NCBI GenBank assembly: GCA_029204225.1
Contig: CM055102.1
Location: 10,613,456-10,677,455 of the forward strand
DNA length: 64,000 nucleotides
Direction: 5' to 3'
Source: Diphasiastrum complanatum
Taxonomy: Eukaryota > Streptophyta > Lycopodiopsida > Lycopodiales > Lycopodiaceae
Shown here: one piece after another, positions 26,206 through 38,689 of the stretch
Position numbering within the stretch: the first letter of the stretch is position 1
Layout: each line of letters starts with the position of its first letter
The notes under the pieces: model-generated
The model's input: only the letters and a program-made list of their open reading frames with translations
Database searches by the model: none
What the model was told of the DNA's origin: nothing
Made by a program: the position numbers and the translations under genes

Positions 26206-29200
26206 CTACTCATCCTCATCCTCATCCTCATCCTCATCCACTTCCTCATCATCTTCATCCTCAAAACCATCAGGTCCTTTTCCCTGAAACGATATGAAAA
26301 CAGAGCGTTGATGCATAATACAACTACACACACACACACACACACACACAAACTGTGAACAGATCAATGTAGAATCAAATCCTCCAACTAATGGATATCA
26401 AAACACGACTTCAAAAGAAATATTAAAAAGTCACATTGGTGAATTGTTGTGAAAAATATTCTAATATTTCCATTGCAAATTCTGTGATAAAAGAAGCATC
26501 CAAGACAATCTCACCCCAACTCTGCAGTAACAACATTTGTCGTTTCCTGTCACAAAATAGGATGTTGTCTCATAGTTTATATGCAATTTTCCAGAGTAAA
26601 TACCCTCCATCAATCACAGAATCTGATCAAAAATCATGTCATAAACCCTTTAAATGTTGCTTGGTGATGTTTGGAAGGCGCCGCCATCTTAAAAAATAAT
26701 TTGCAAAGGCATCATTAGGACAACTGAAACAAGAGTATGATGATTGTGTCAAGCAAAGGCTAGTTAAAAGATTAGCTTGGACATACATATAAAAGCTAGA
26801 TTCAATTTACAATGTCAGAATAGCAGGGCGGGCACATATATATGCCATGCCACTGAAGGATCGAATTATGGAGTTCTGAATGATAGATATGTGAGGTGAT
26901 GTAATGTTAGTGAAGCGTACTGCTACCATAATAAACAAGATGTGCACACTTGTCGAGGTAATCTAAAGCAAATGCACTTTTAAGGACACATGGGACCTAA
27001 GGCATGGCATAATATCTCAAGTTCAACAAGGTCAGGTGCCTTAAGGGGACAATTAAAGCACAATAGCATCTTGGCAGTCAATCAAGGGACTCCTTGTTGG
27101 AAATATCAATCCACACTCTAGAGAGAACTATCAAACAGGGAGGATAGCTCAGTGGTAGAGCATCCCATCCAGTATGAGAGAGGCCCTGGGTTTGAATCCT
27201 AGTCTATACATCATATTATGATTTATGGATTTCTAACATTGTATCGGAACCAAGTTAGACCTAACAATACAAGGTGTCAAAGCCACGGTTAGGTGGCCCA
27301 AGTTGTGGGGCAGGTGATCCCTAGGATCCCAACCAAGTGTGGCTTGAGGGGGGGTGTTGGAAATATCAATGCATACTCTAGACCCTAGTTTGTCCATTAT
27401 GGTTAGAACTAGGATTCGAATCCAAGACCTCCCTCATATTGGATGGGATGCTCTACCACTGAGCTATCCTCCCTGTTTGATAGTTCTCTCTAGAGTGTGG
27501 ATTGATATTTCCAAGACCCCTCCAGATAGAAATCAATGTTATGTCTAGAATAGCATCCAACATATTAAGTAGTGCAACGTTCAACTACCGCACATTTAGT
27601 GGGAATTGAATGCTAAGACATCCCTACGCACTTTTGAAGAAGAAAACCCAAAAACCTCATCAAAATAGTAGTTATCATATGCAAGATTATCCAGACCAAA
27701 AGGGTCACATTGCTCCAATTTGGAAAGACCAACTAACTTAAAAGCATGCAACATCATCCCTTGTAGTGTCATGACCTAGACTTTGACTTTTGAAAAAAAT
27801 GCATTGCCAGGTCACATAAAAATATGATTGAATCTTACTTCATGATCATCTTCATCTTCATCATCATATCCCCCATCATCATCTTCATACTCATCAGAAT
27901 CCTCATCCTGCAAGCCAACCAAACAAAATGAACAAAAATGGTTGCCATGATGTGCTGTATCATGAAAAGCTCACAAATACAGATGTCTCATCATTGAGAA
28001 TGAAATATTACGTTATTGAAATACTTCAGCGGATTGGGCCAAAGGTCCTCCTTGATGACATCAGCAATCTGCATGCACACATAGAGATTGTTATTACCAA
28101 CAATAGCAGGGAACATGTGTTATTTTCAATACATATTCCAGGAGCTCAAACCTTGGCCACCTAATTCGTTGACAGCCACATATTCTTGAGAAAAAAGACC
28201 AGGCTCCTCGGAAAAAGGGCATATGAAATGAAAATGTTGAATCTAAACTACCGAATCTAAAACAGAAGTAAAAATGAAAATGCATGCTAAATGCTGACCA
28301 AAAGTGCACAAATTTTTTTTCTTTGGGAGATGCCTCAAGAAGATGAATCAGGTGTACACTCAAGGACATCCTCTTGTGAATGCTGAACATCCCTTCGTGT
28401 ACAGACCGTAAAATGCTGTTTTGAGTCTTTTAGAATGGAACGTAACTAAGAAGTTAATTAAGTAAATTGTTTTACCCAGTCCGCAAATCCTGATCTTTGT
28501 TGAAACTGTTTTTAGGGTAGTTTTCCAGCATAGAATGGGGACATTTTGAGGCCTGCAAGATGATTGAAACATATGTAATTGTGATGCAATTCATGCCAGG
28601 ATAGTTTGCAAGATTCATCCTAGTGCCATTACAGGAAAGATGGCGGTTATGGATCAGCATGGAAAAGAATTGATCTCTTTGTGTGCAAGATCAGTTTTTT
28701 TAATCCTTTTTTCCATCTAGATTTGTGTGCATGTTTCTTGGGCTGTGGATCACTGATTTGGGCCCCTCTTTTTTCTATGCGGGGCTTCAACAATAGTATA
28801 GGGCATGAGTAGGTTCGTTCATCATCTTCCACCCATTTATACACATATTACATTAGGGCAATTTTTTGTTTTATAGGGCCTTTTTAGAGTTGAGACACGG
28901 ATTTCATAGTCTGCCACCCATCTTCCACACAACAGATTAGGACATAATCTTGTTCTAAAGAGCTTTCTATATTTACGGTTTAGGGACTTGACCAGGATTC
29001 CTAAATACTGTCATCATGCCCAAGGGGCTAAGGCGGGCTTTGACTAGGGGTTGAAGCCCTAGATGATGACAATAATTGTTACAATAGTTTTGGAGGACAT
29101 CCTTGACAATTATATCCAATGTCTTGTGGACCTTTTCAAAAAGCCTTTTCGCAACGTATTTGAAATGGGAAAGACTCAGCTTTGTCGGGATAGGTTTTTT

Positions 29201-32200
29201 TTGGCTTGGCTTTATTCTTAGCCTTGTGTTAAAGAAAAACCAAGTGTTGTTTAAGTGTCTAGACAATGATTATAGCTCTATACAAATACAAACAATTGGT
29301 AATCAACTAAAATTCGATGACTGAGGACTCGATGAGACATTGCGATACATCACACAATGCACATGCGCAAGGTACTCATAATTCTACTATTCCCTATTGA
29401 GTTCTAACCAAAGTTTTATAAGCCAAACTTTCACACACACATACACATTAGCAGGTTTTTTCTTTTTCCCTAATTTTCGAATCCATTTTGAATGGTCCAT
29501 TTGAAACAGACTTTTCGAAGCGGAATTTCATTGAATGAAATACGTTCAAGTGAAACATTGATTGTATCCACTGCTGCAAGAGTTTTTGAGCATGCTCACT
29601 AGGCTCAAAGCGCATCTGGTAGCACACTTGCTAATTTCTATAGATAGAAACACCGAGGCATCGCATCAATTGCTACAGCTGACCTGTTCTATGGCCTGAA
29701 CCTACCATTTGTCGTCACAAACACAGATCTCTTCAAAGAGTATGTGTACTATGGCCATATGTAGTAGCTATCTCTTGGTTCACTCTGCACAACCCATCTC
29801 AGAGCAATCGTTGCCAAAGTGAGGGACAACTTGCAGGTTGCAAGGAAGCTGGCTACTCGATCATGGCCAACAAATGGACTGATGCTCAATTGGGGCTTAT
29901 CATCAGCATTCTGGTGTCCTATTAGAAGGGTACCCAATTCTTCAGTCATCGATGCCTCACAGGGAAGTTTGGCTTAGAGTGCCAGTTTAATCCAGAAACA
30001 TTCAAAATGCTAATCACAATGTTCGCATAGCCAGCATTGTGCAGGTCATCAGTAAGAATGTCGCCAATTGTAAGAGGTGGGGCTTTTGGTCAAGACAGTT
30101 TTTCCACACTATATGGAGACCACATGTGGCACAGAGTCTGGATCTACTCACGCACAACACAGGTCATCTTGACTTAGTCATTTCGATCACCTAGGTTGCC
30201 ATGTGCGTTGTCACTTTTGTGAAATAGAAGTGTCACTCCCTTGACATGTTCCACACACATAGCCGTTTAGACCTTAAGAAGCCACAACCACTTGCTTTGC
30301 CTATCATTTAATGGTGTTGCAATGTTTGTTGTTGTGTTGCCAAGAGCTTTGTCCCATGGCTACCTTCACCTTCAATAGTGTGAGTACTATTGTCACCAAG
30401 ATGAAAATTTCTTCGTGCTGTAAGGCGTAATGGAGATAACTTGTTGTCTGATGGTTTGTTTGCATTCCAGGAGCAGGGAGAAGTGATCCATGGGCCAGCG
30501 AGGGTATTGGATAGGTGGGAGAGGCGTTTATGCAACCATTTGATCGGTGAGTACTTGGTCGCTTGGCATGGCAGGCCTCTTTCTGATGTTACCTAGGAGA
30601 CCGCACATAGTCTGCGCGCACAGTACCCTAGCTTTCCATCGCGAACTGAGGGGCGAAGGGATGTTACAGCTTTGCAAAACCAACAAGAAGATAGCGATTT
30701 GTCTATGTAGCCCATACGCTAAGCCCATCGAGGTGAACCTGGATGCGTGCATTACAAGCCGATTCGACCGGTTCGAACCAATTTGAACCGGCCAGGCTGG
30801 TTTGAACAGGAAAACGGTTCGAACCGAAAAAAAATTAAAATAAAATAAATTTCCAAAACGTTTTTTTTGGCTTTTTGTTTTTTTCGTTTTTTTTTAAATC
30901 CAGTTCGAACCGGCTCCGAATGTTTCGAACGGTTCGAACCGCGATTCGTGCAACTTTGATCTTACTACTAGATCTAATTGTGCTGATATCCAAGCTGACT
31001 CATATGCTGGCAATGAGCAAATTGTGGCTACCTTTCACCAAGACTTGTGCCAGGACTGTTTGCGACAAAGTTGGGCCACCAAAGTTGCTACCAAGAGGCA
31101 AGAGCTCCACCCCCTACCAGCCACACCGGAAAAAAATGGACTCTCTCCAAGAATTCATCTTATCAATACAAACACACCTTCAGTGGACAGATTTATACAT
31201 TGTAGAACTCCGAAAAAATTACATTCATGAAAGGCACAATACCCTTCCATGTAGCTGCTTTAACTATCCAAGACATCAAAAGTAAAGTGGAGCACCATCA
31301 TGCTAATGTCCACATGCTACTGTCCAATCTTGGGCAGATATTCTTGAGAGTCCAGGTAAATCATATGCTCTAGTTGCTTTCACTTCTGCTACACTTGCAG
31401 AGAGCCAATTGCGAGAACAAAAGGCCCTCAATGTTCGTGTTAAAGGCATCCCAGATTCTCAAGATGTTATGAAGATGCTAAAGATTATTTGGCAGCTACT
31501 CTCTAGCACCATGACAAAGGTTTAGACTGCCTCGCGTACCAAGGAAGATGCTAACACGCCCGTCCTAAGTTTCACTTCGTTGAGGTCACAACGAGCTGTA
31601 TTGCATCAAAAAAATAAATTGAAAGATACTAAGGTCTTCTTGGATGAAGATCTCACCTTTGTACAAGTGATGGAAAAAAAGGAGTTTTGCAGAAATATAG
31701 GGAAAAACCTCAATTACAGGGATGGCAACATTCGTTTTGTTGAATCTAGATTTTTAGTTACTCCTATGGAGACTTGTTCAAAGCTAGAACACCGAAGGGA
31801 TGTCCAATTGAACCTATAAATGGTCGGCGTCCTTGCTTGATCCGTCTAATTTCCCATCTTATATGCCTTTTGGCATGGAGAAGACATTAATCAAGCTTTC
31901 TTTCTTTCTTTCTTTGATACTAAACCCTATAATCCTTAACCATACATTACCTTCAACTCTAATCCCTAGACCTGACATCCCTAGATCTTCACCCTACACC
32001 TGTTACAGCTTTCACTCCCTATCCCGGTTATTTACTGTTTTATGTACAGATGTACTTTTTGTAAATAAAGAAATGGCTATGTCACCGGCCTGTGGTGACC
32101 TTTGTAACAAAAATGTAAATAAAACTGTTAATTAAGTTTCTGAGCCTATGAGTCGCATGTTGCTTGGGTGTAGGGTATTGGGTCATTAATTAGGAGCGGC

Positions 32201-34126
32201 CAGATGGACCTCCTAAAAAGTGGCAGCCAGCTCCACCATGTTTCATGCTCTTTAATGTTTGTACATGCAGGGAAGTCGATAGGGATCAAGATTTCAAATT
32301 GCTGCACACAGAATAAGCTAGGTTTTAAGTGAAGTTTCAGATTGGGAGTCTGACATTTGGTATCAAAGCAAAGGTTGTGATCAGAAGAGGGCTGCAAATT
32401 TTTCAAAATTACCCTAGATAAACCATTGCTGATCAGAGGCATCAAAAAGGCATGCAAATTTTGTGAAAATTAGAGCCAACAAAGGAGGATAGTCCAGCGC
32501 TGAGGGACAGCATGAAAGAAGGCAATTTCTGAGCTGCAAAACAAATCAAACGAGGTGAAAAATTTCTGATTTTTAGGCTACAGGTCCAGCGCTGACAAAG
32601 GAGGGGTTAAATTAGAGATTTTGGCCCCAAATCCTTGCCGAAATCACTCAAAAAACTTGAGGTTAGCTGTGTACTATTGGGGCTTAGTACGGAAGAGCCT
32701 TACCTTTGGTGATTTTGACAGCTAGGAAAGGAGTACGATACGCTGTACCAACCAGGACAGACCTGGCGCATGTGATTAGAGAAGGTTTCGGGCGCCAGAA
32801 ACGCCTTTTTGCCCGCATTTTAGACTTGTCCCCGTCTGAAAACAGCCACTTACATTTGTGTGGAACCCCACCACAGTCAGTATGGATCCATTGGAAGGTT
32901 CTAATACCGAGGATTGAGGAAGTTGCAGCACACTATGAAAATGGTTCTACAACAAATTCTTGAGCAGTCACTGGAACGGCTATGGTAGCCACTGAACCTA
33001 TGATTGTTGACAAAGAAGCCGAACTTCCATCAAAGACGAGGAAACTACCTTCGATCAAGGATCTCAAGCCACTGAAGTTTATTGGTGTAGTTGCAGTATG
33101 CAATATGGATGCGGTTGAAAATTGGATCCAAAAGTGGGAGAAAGCCTTTCAGATGTGCGGCATCGAGGATGACGATCAGAGAATTGCTGAAGCCACTTAC
33201 CGCTTGCAAGAAACTGCACAACATTGGAGGAGGAAGGTGAAGGACAATATGGTGCCTACCACTTGGGAATCCGTCAAGCACATGTTTGCTGAGAATTGGG
33301 TACCTTTGGATAAAAAGAACCAAGCCATGCAAACCTGGACCAGTCTTAAACAAGGCAATGCGTTTGTGCAAGAATATGCGGACAAGAGAGCCTTCAGCCT
33401 TTCGTGAGAAAGGAGCAGGCTCCAAGTCTCCACCGGGTAATACAGATATATAAGACTGCCTTCCGAACTCGCTTTGGACACTATGAATTTCTAGTTATGC
33501 CCTTTGGATAGACTAACGTCCTTGCAACATCTATGATGTTAATGAACGAACAAACTTCGTTAAAATAGGAATTTCTTTCATCTCTCAACTTCTAATGGAA
33601 AGTCATACGACTTCACAAGTTCACCACACAAGGAGCTTTGACACCATGTTGGAAGTCGGTGTAGATGCTCCTTAGCACTCACAAATATGCAACAGCTGCT
33701 AGGATTGAACCCACAATGAACAGAGAACTAAAATGAGTATCACAAATTCACATTTGAAGAGTAGAATACCTAGATAAGCTTCTTTGCTTATTTGGGTGAT
33801 GTACTTTCTCATAGCTGCAACACTTAGCAAGCTAAGGACGTAGACAACTACTAGCATACCAAGTGAGGCAACAGAATTCTTGGCTACTCTTCAATAAAAA
33901 AAGATTGGCAACAAATGTTCTTGGCTACTCTAGAACCTCTTTCAAGTTTCACATCCAATGGCCAAAACAAAGAAAGCAAAATGCATGAATATACAAGAAT
34001 ACCCATTTGAATTTACGTACATAGTTGATTAGAAAAAAAGTAAGTGCATTGTTACGAGTATCACCTTTCTATCTTCAATACACATGTCCAATAGCTAACA
34101 ATCGTGAAATTGTGTCGTGTGAGTGC

Positions 34127-34185
<59 letters not shown>

Positions 34186-37100
34186 ATCAAATCTTAAATC
34201 AAGAATAGTAATAGCATTGGCCTAAAAGTACCTCATCTTGAACACCATCTGTTGAGTCCTTTTGTTGAGAATCACTAAACCACTTGAAAAAGCTGTAAAT
34301 ACATCAAGGGACATTCCCATTTGTTACAACCACCTTCAAGTTTCTCGATGAAGCTCTAATACGTCAAGTCTCTCAATGGCATGAGGAAATTAATATATAT
34401 AAAGTCAACACACCCAACATTGTACAAATGCAATAAATAATTTTTTAGCTTTTGAAAATTGGTTTTAAGTCCACAATGCACATTGACTCTTTTTCTCACT
34501 AAAACTTGGTTATTCTTCAGGACGTGTGATATTTGAGACCATGACTACTTTCTTAAGATAACTCCACTTTACAAAGTCTTAGTGGTGGAACCAACTTAAT
34601 GCAAGTTCAACACAATTTGACTAAAGCAACCAGGCATCTGCCATCATGGTCATACTAAGAAGAACCTATCACCACAAAAGTGTTGACCTTTAAAGTGAAC
34701 TTCCAATCAAACAAACCAGTATCCATATTCTAGTGAAGTTCACAGGAACCTTAGTAACATTGTGAATCTCACCTATATGCGTATTAAAATATGACCCCAC
34801 AGCCACGGATTTGAACGTTTTAAATTGAATAGTCTACTAGATAATGATGTACAAGGCTCAAAAACATTTTTTGCTCTACTTACTTCATACTAACCATAAT
34901 ATGACCAAAGATAACATAATTTTAAAGAAAAACACACCTTTCTTCTACAAAAGGTCTTTTGTTGCCTTCCTTTTCAAGTACAACACCATTTGTCACATCC
35001 TACAAGGGACACAAAAACAATCTTAAGCATGTCTCTTTAAGAACTACCAGATAGAATTTTTCTTGGTAGGAATCATTGTTTGTACCTCAGCTTTACTGCT
35101 AATGATTTGAACAAAATGCTGCCCATGCAAACTGGTCATAAGCTGATTAGAAGAAAGCTAGCATGCATACAAAGAAACATCATCAAATAAAAAGACAATC
35201 GTACGAGATACACTAACTTGAAAGCTTTTCTGAGCATACTAAAGAGCCATAGAATGCAGTATCTCATGATGGAAATCAGCATACCACAAACATGGCATAG
35301 ATGTATGTCTTGTAGTTTCTCCTCTCAAAAAATCCTTAAAAAACATATTCATGGTAAAATGTCTCATAGTAGCTGAAATAACAAAAAATACATGAGTTTT
35401 ATTTGTATTAAGTCCACCCACAAATTAAAAAAACATCTAATCCTTCATGCGCAACATGAGCTGCATTCCAATTCCCTGCTCTCATCAAAATATGTATAGG
35501 GGTCACATGCATTAAGATGGCCACAATAATGCTCTCTCATGACCTGAAAATAACTACATCAATCTCCAGACAAAGAGAGCACATAAAGATTTCAACATGA
35601 ATGTGCGCAATTACTAAAAATCTACAATATTGATGCAAACAAGACAAAGGACACCTCCAATTCAACAGGTAAATTTTGCTATTTACTTATATAAATGAGA
35701 AAGACTAAAAAGTGATCATGGCTTTCTACCAAAGCCCTGTCCACAAGTAAGACCTGTTTCAGCCCCCCTTTTTGACTATGCTAGAATTGTCATATGCTGC
35801 AGATTAGATGGTAGTCCTTCTTGCCCAACTACTATGAGGCAGATTTTGGGCCCAGTTTGCCACCTGGCAAATTGAGTTAACCACTGAAAAATCAAGATCA
35901 AAGGGTGAATCACAACTTCACAAGCAACTTATGAAAGGTACCAAATCATGAAGCACCCCTTTACCTGGAAAAACCTAAAAAATCTGAAAAGGTGGTCTGT
36001 TTGCAGGACTCTTACCTCCTATAACTTTCAGTAAAAGTTTGAATTAAAGGCCAGAGAAATTGAGATGCCACTAGTCTGAACCCCCTAATAGAGCATAATC
36101 AAGGAAACTTTGAACTAAATAAGCTATATTACTAGTTAATTATTTCTACATTCACAATTTTTTCAAGAACAATCCTAAATATGAGCAATTGAAAAAGACT
36201 AAAAAGACAATATGAGAAGTGTAACGAGGCAGGGCATGCCCTAGAGTTTGCATAATTACGTCTTGCATGAACATAAACAAATATAAAAAACAGGGCACTG
36301 AATAAAGGGATTCAACTTTGACTATCAAACACAGTTGAGAGGGCATCTTGCATAAACCTTAACATAAACCAAAGTATTATCAGTAAGAACCACACCACAA
36401 TTAACTTCAACTAAATGCACCATGCACCATGGAATTACGAGTTCTCTTATGCAGAGGAACTAGCTAGCTTCCTAGCTTACCATTCCATCTTTCCATCTAA
36501 TGGGTGTGCCAGAAACTGAGGTTGTGCCTTCATCTGAAAATCGGAAGACCTTCATAAGTTTGATATCCTCAAAGTAGGGATTTGAATGAAAATTCTGCAA
36601 GCATGTTCGGCATTAGAAGCAAAACATAACTCAAGTGGCATATTAAAAGGATATTTAAAGATGACTAAGATTAAAATAAGATAAAGAACTCAAAAAATAA
36701 CCTCTCAAAGTGAGAAAACTTACAAATGTGATGCTGTAGCCTGATTTAACATCCTTGAAATCCTCTACCTCCAATGACAACAGATGCTTGAACACCTTAC
36801 AACCAAGCAAAATATAAGAAACAGAATCTAATAAGTCAGAACCAGGACTAATATAAAAATAAATTACCTAGGAGATGCATACACTTCTTTTCACTTTATT
36901 CAGTTTCAAACCTCACATAGGTCGACTCCATTTAGTTACATAACTTGAAGAATATAGTGGCACTGGCAAAAGACATACTAATGTCATGTCCATATCAAAA
37001 CTACTCAATGTTGCCACAAAGATATTCCATGGTGATGTAATGAAATCCACAATCTGACTAAGTATGTCCAAATAATACAGTTCTCTAAGCCAGCTATGCT

Positions 37101-38171
37101 TGAACTAGGGTCACCAATCTGCCCTATGGGTAACAAACCAAACAGGCTTCAGAACAAAAAAAAGTAAGGATACCTTCTGATCGTCTTCGTTCAACATAGT
37201 ACTCAGCACCGGATGGCTCAAAAACTGCATCAAACTTCCACTTCAACTTGATTTTTTTGCATATAGAAAAAGGTTGCTCAGCTGGTGATTGAAAGCAACA
37301 TTATTTGCATGAAAGACAGATAATTGACACAAGGTAAGAACCATTGAGATCGTTGAGTATATCAAACTTCTAAATTTATCACCATACTCCTACTTGCAGA
37401 ACTGTGAAATCACATTTCATAGGTTCAAGCTGGACAAAAGCGCATTTTGGAAGGTAAATATTAGACCTGCAAAGGTATCCATTGTAACTCTCGCAAGGTA
37501 GCCTCAACTTACTACTTTAACTGTTTCTATACTTCTTTAGTAGAAATTAACAAAAGCTAAGACATCAATTGAAGTCCAAACGGAACAAATTTTTGGCATA
37601 CCGCAGTGAGCCAGAAATCAGGAATGCTTTGTATAACTTCATTCCGTTTCTTATAGATTGGGCGTCTGATCTCATTATACTTTTGCTCCACTTCCAATAC
37701 TTTGTCACTTGCCTCCTCATTCACCTGCTCCAATGTCATTTGTTTGTAAATAAGATGCAAAATACAATCTAGAATTTTCAATAACGACCAACTGTCCCAA
37801 ACCTAAAACTACACGCAACATTTCACCTCAAAACTACTCTACGTTGTTGCACATACAAACTTCTGAACAAGAAATCTATTAACAGAGGCATATTGACTTC
37901 ACCAACTAATATCATTGCAATAAGATGCATGCAATATGCTTTTATGGAAACTTCCCAGCCAGTAAGTTTGCATTGGATTATATGCTGAAACAAAACCCCG
38001 GCTAGTTATTGTGGAATCAAACAAGGTAAGAAACAATAAGGCATTAAACTTTACTTTCTCGAGGGCATCTTGAACTTCCTGAAGATTCTCAATTGAAATC
38101 AACAACTGGGAGTCCAACTTCTCAGAGGAGTCCTCGTCATTCACTTTGACCTTCTTGCCTTTGTCCATCAT
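26206..38171 (-). CDS. NRP: NAP1-related protein (SET/TAF-I-beta type histone chaperone), ten exons
   Basis: Exons, 5' to 3': 38171-38055, 37724-37602, 37224-37174, 36795-36724, 36594-36481, 34999-34938, 34292-34232, 28068-28012, 27907-27839, 26283-26206. Every intron has GT and AG ends, all phases join, and the spliced frame is open for 267 codons, close to the 250-260 of plant NRP proteins. Visible family blocks: the dimerisation helix ('[16 protein letters not shown]' then '[20 protein letters not shown]'), the core ('[12 protein letters not shown]', '[11 protein letters not shown]', '[15 protein letters not shown]', '[13 protein letters not shown]', 'TPIRWKDG'), '[10 protein letters not shown]', '[17 protein letters not shown]' and an acidic Asp/Glu tail of about 45 residues. 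Such proteins are nuclear H2A-H2B/H3-H4 chaperones. The start at 38,171 (MMDKGKK) is chosen because it matches the family N-terminus; the frame is open upstream without need. The gene is stretched by introns 7 (6.2 kb) and 9 (1.6 kb). Confidence 0.93.
26326..26350. repeat. (AC)n microsatellite in NRP intron 9
   Basis: A 25-bp uninterrupted AC/CA run lies just upstream (in gene sense) of the last exon. The minus-strand 'Cys-Val' open frame across it is an artefact. Confidence 0.9.
27099..27512. repeat. Foldback pair with tRNA-like heads (SINE-like) in NRP intron 9
   Basis: The 80-bp arm at 27,099-27,178 is repeated in inverse orientation at 27,433-27,512 with about one mismatch. The arms include a tRNA-like head beginning GGGAGGATAGCTCAGTGG with an A box (TAGCTCAGTGGTAGAGC) and, further in, a B box-like 'GGTTTGAATCC' (plus copy near 27,189; minus copy 'GGATTCGAATCC'). 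The anticodon arm does not fold as a normal tRNA, so this is not a functional tRNA gene. Two head-to-head insertions of a tRNA-derived SINE, or a foldback element that captured a tRNA sequence, are the likely explanations. The 250-bp centre contains the direct repeat 'ttggaaatatcaat.cat' near 27,358. Confidence 0.75.
29640..30000 (+). pseudogene. hAT-family (DUF659-type) transposase remnant
   Basis: Two consecutive frames give '[20 protein letters not shown]' followed by '[19 protein letters not shown]' and, after a stop, 'KGTQFF'. This is the order of the DUF659 domain (W..slPF.v...F followed by s.m.DgWtD....i.nflv.s..Gt.Fl), found in plant hAT-like transposases. A frameshift lies between the two parts and stops follow. 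No BED finger or dimerisation domain is visible. Confidence 0.5.
30750..30950. repeat. Cluster of GGTTCGAACC palindromes
   Basis: The near-palindrome 'ggttcgaacc' and close variants occur at least six times in 200 bp (for example near 30,768, 30,817, 30,900 and 30,931), on both sides of an A/T-rich centre. The arrangement is inverted around about 30,860, as in a small foldback element. Family unknown. Confidence 0.55.
31390..31720 (+). pseudogene. LINE ORF1-like fragment (RRM and C-terminal part)
   Basis: In one frame with a single stop, the sequence gives '[20 protein letters not shown]', then '[20 protein letters not shown]' followed by [10 protein letters not shown] coiled-coil tail, an 'NVRV.GIP' RRM strand and a 'LK.TK.FLDEDLT' C-terminal signature are the layout of L1 ORF1p-like proteins. 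Its counterpart at 2,536-2,757 on the other strand shares the last block. No endonuclease or reverse transcriptase of a LINE is visible nearby. Confidence 0.55.
31870..32357 (+). repeat. LTR-like segment preceding a primer-binding site
   Basis: The stretch ends just before a Met-tRNA primer-binding site and contains 'tttgtaaataaagaaatgg' (32,056) and 'tgtaaataaaactg' (32,113), polyadenylation-like signals typical of LTRs. No paired LTR was found, so its left border is unknown. Confidence 0.4.
32358..32369 (+). other. Primer-binding site (Met tRNA, one mismatch)
   Basis: TGGTATCAAAGC matches the plant LTR-element primer-binding site TGGTATCAGAGC with one change. It lies 620 bp upstream of a gypsy gag ORF on the same strand. 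Confidence 0.65.
32982..33565 (+). pseudogene. Ty3/gypsy gag fragment joined to an RT fragment
   Basis: 32,982-33,404 encodes a 141-residue gag-like protein: '[19 protein letters not shown]', '[19 protein letters not shown]', '[14 protein letters not shown]' and '[15 protein letters not shown]' follow the retrotransposon gag capsid order. After its stop, 33,450-33,560 reads '[19 protein letters not shown]', then a stop and '[13 protein letters not shown]', the central RT segment. Everything between capsid C-terminus and RT fingers is deleted. The element lies antisense in NRP intron 7. Confidence 0.82.
34131..34182. repeat. (GA)26 microsatellite in NRP intron 7
   Basis: An uninterrupted GA run of 52 bp lies about 50 bp downstream (in gene sense) of exon 7. 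Confidence 0.95.
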
Positions 38172-38640
38172 GATACAATCACAAACTACCAACTTCAAAT
38201 CAAGCTCTCTCACCAAAACCTGCACAGAACACTCTTTGCCGAGAAAATCCTGCACACTTCACCACCTGCACCGAAAAGAAAGCACCACCAAAGCCGCTTG
38301 TGCTGGTTCTAAACCCTAGTAAGCGGTTTCATTATGCAAAACGGCATGAATGAATCTCACACTTGCCTGAGCTGCTACTCCATAACCATGGAGCTCTGCC
38401 TCTACATCTCCCTCTCCCTTGTGCTCTTCGTGTGTGTCTGGCTTAGGGGCTCTTGGCAGCTGCAGCGGGAATGGCAACAAATGGATCGCCACCTGCACAA
38501 ATATACGAGGAAAAGAACAGGGATATAGCGATGGCGATGGCGATGGTTGTATAATAAGGCTTACTGGCTATCGTAGGTTGCCGGCGGTTTCAGGTGACCT
38601 TTTCTACCGGCAATCACCAGTCGTTGGTAAGTAAGGACTG
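38172..38640 (-). promoter_or_regulatory. NRP 5' UTR/promoter region with telo-box
   Basis: The segment upstream of the NRP start is less AT-rich than its flanks. 'aaaccctag' at 38,311-38,319 is a telo-box (AAACCCTA), an element common in 5' regions of plant genes for chromatin and translation proteins. No TATA box could be placed with confidence. Overlapping open frames on both strands at 38,316-38,634 have no motif. Confidence 0.4.
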
Positions 38641-38689
38641 TAAGGAGCACTATATACTATATATGTTCCTAAGTTGGAAAATGAGGTTT

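Larger units (their letters stand above)
28069..34231 (-). other. NRP intron 7, 6.2 kb, filled with transposon debris
   Basis: This intron separates the 'FFKWF' exon from the 'IKEDLWPNP' exon. On the plus strand, antisense to the host gene, it contains a hAT DUF659 remnant, a LINE ORF1-like fragment, an LTR-like segment with a primer-binding site, and gypsy gag and RT fragments. Stretches 28,100-29,600 and 33,570-34,130 show no recognisable content apart from short overlapping open frames. Confidence 0.8.

Noticed and set aside
27138-27202. Apparent tRNA gene
   Set aside because: A- and B-box motifs are present, but the anticodon arm does not pair and the same head occurs in inverted copy within a larger 80-bp repeat, so it is a tRNA-derived repeat.
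38316-38634. Opposed short open frames upstream of NRP
   Set aside because: They are complementary shadows without motifs in what is best explained as promoter and 5' UTR.
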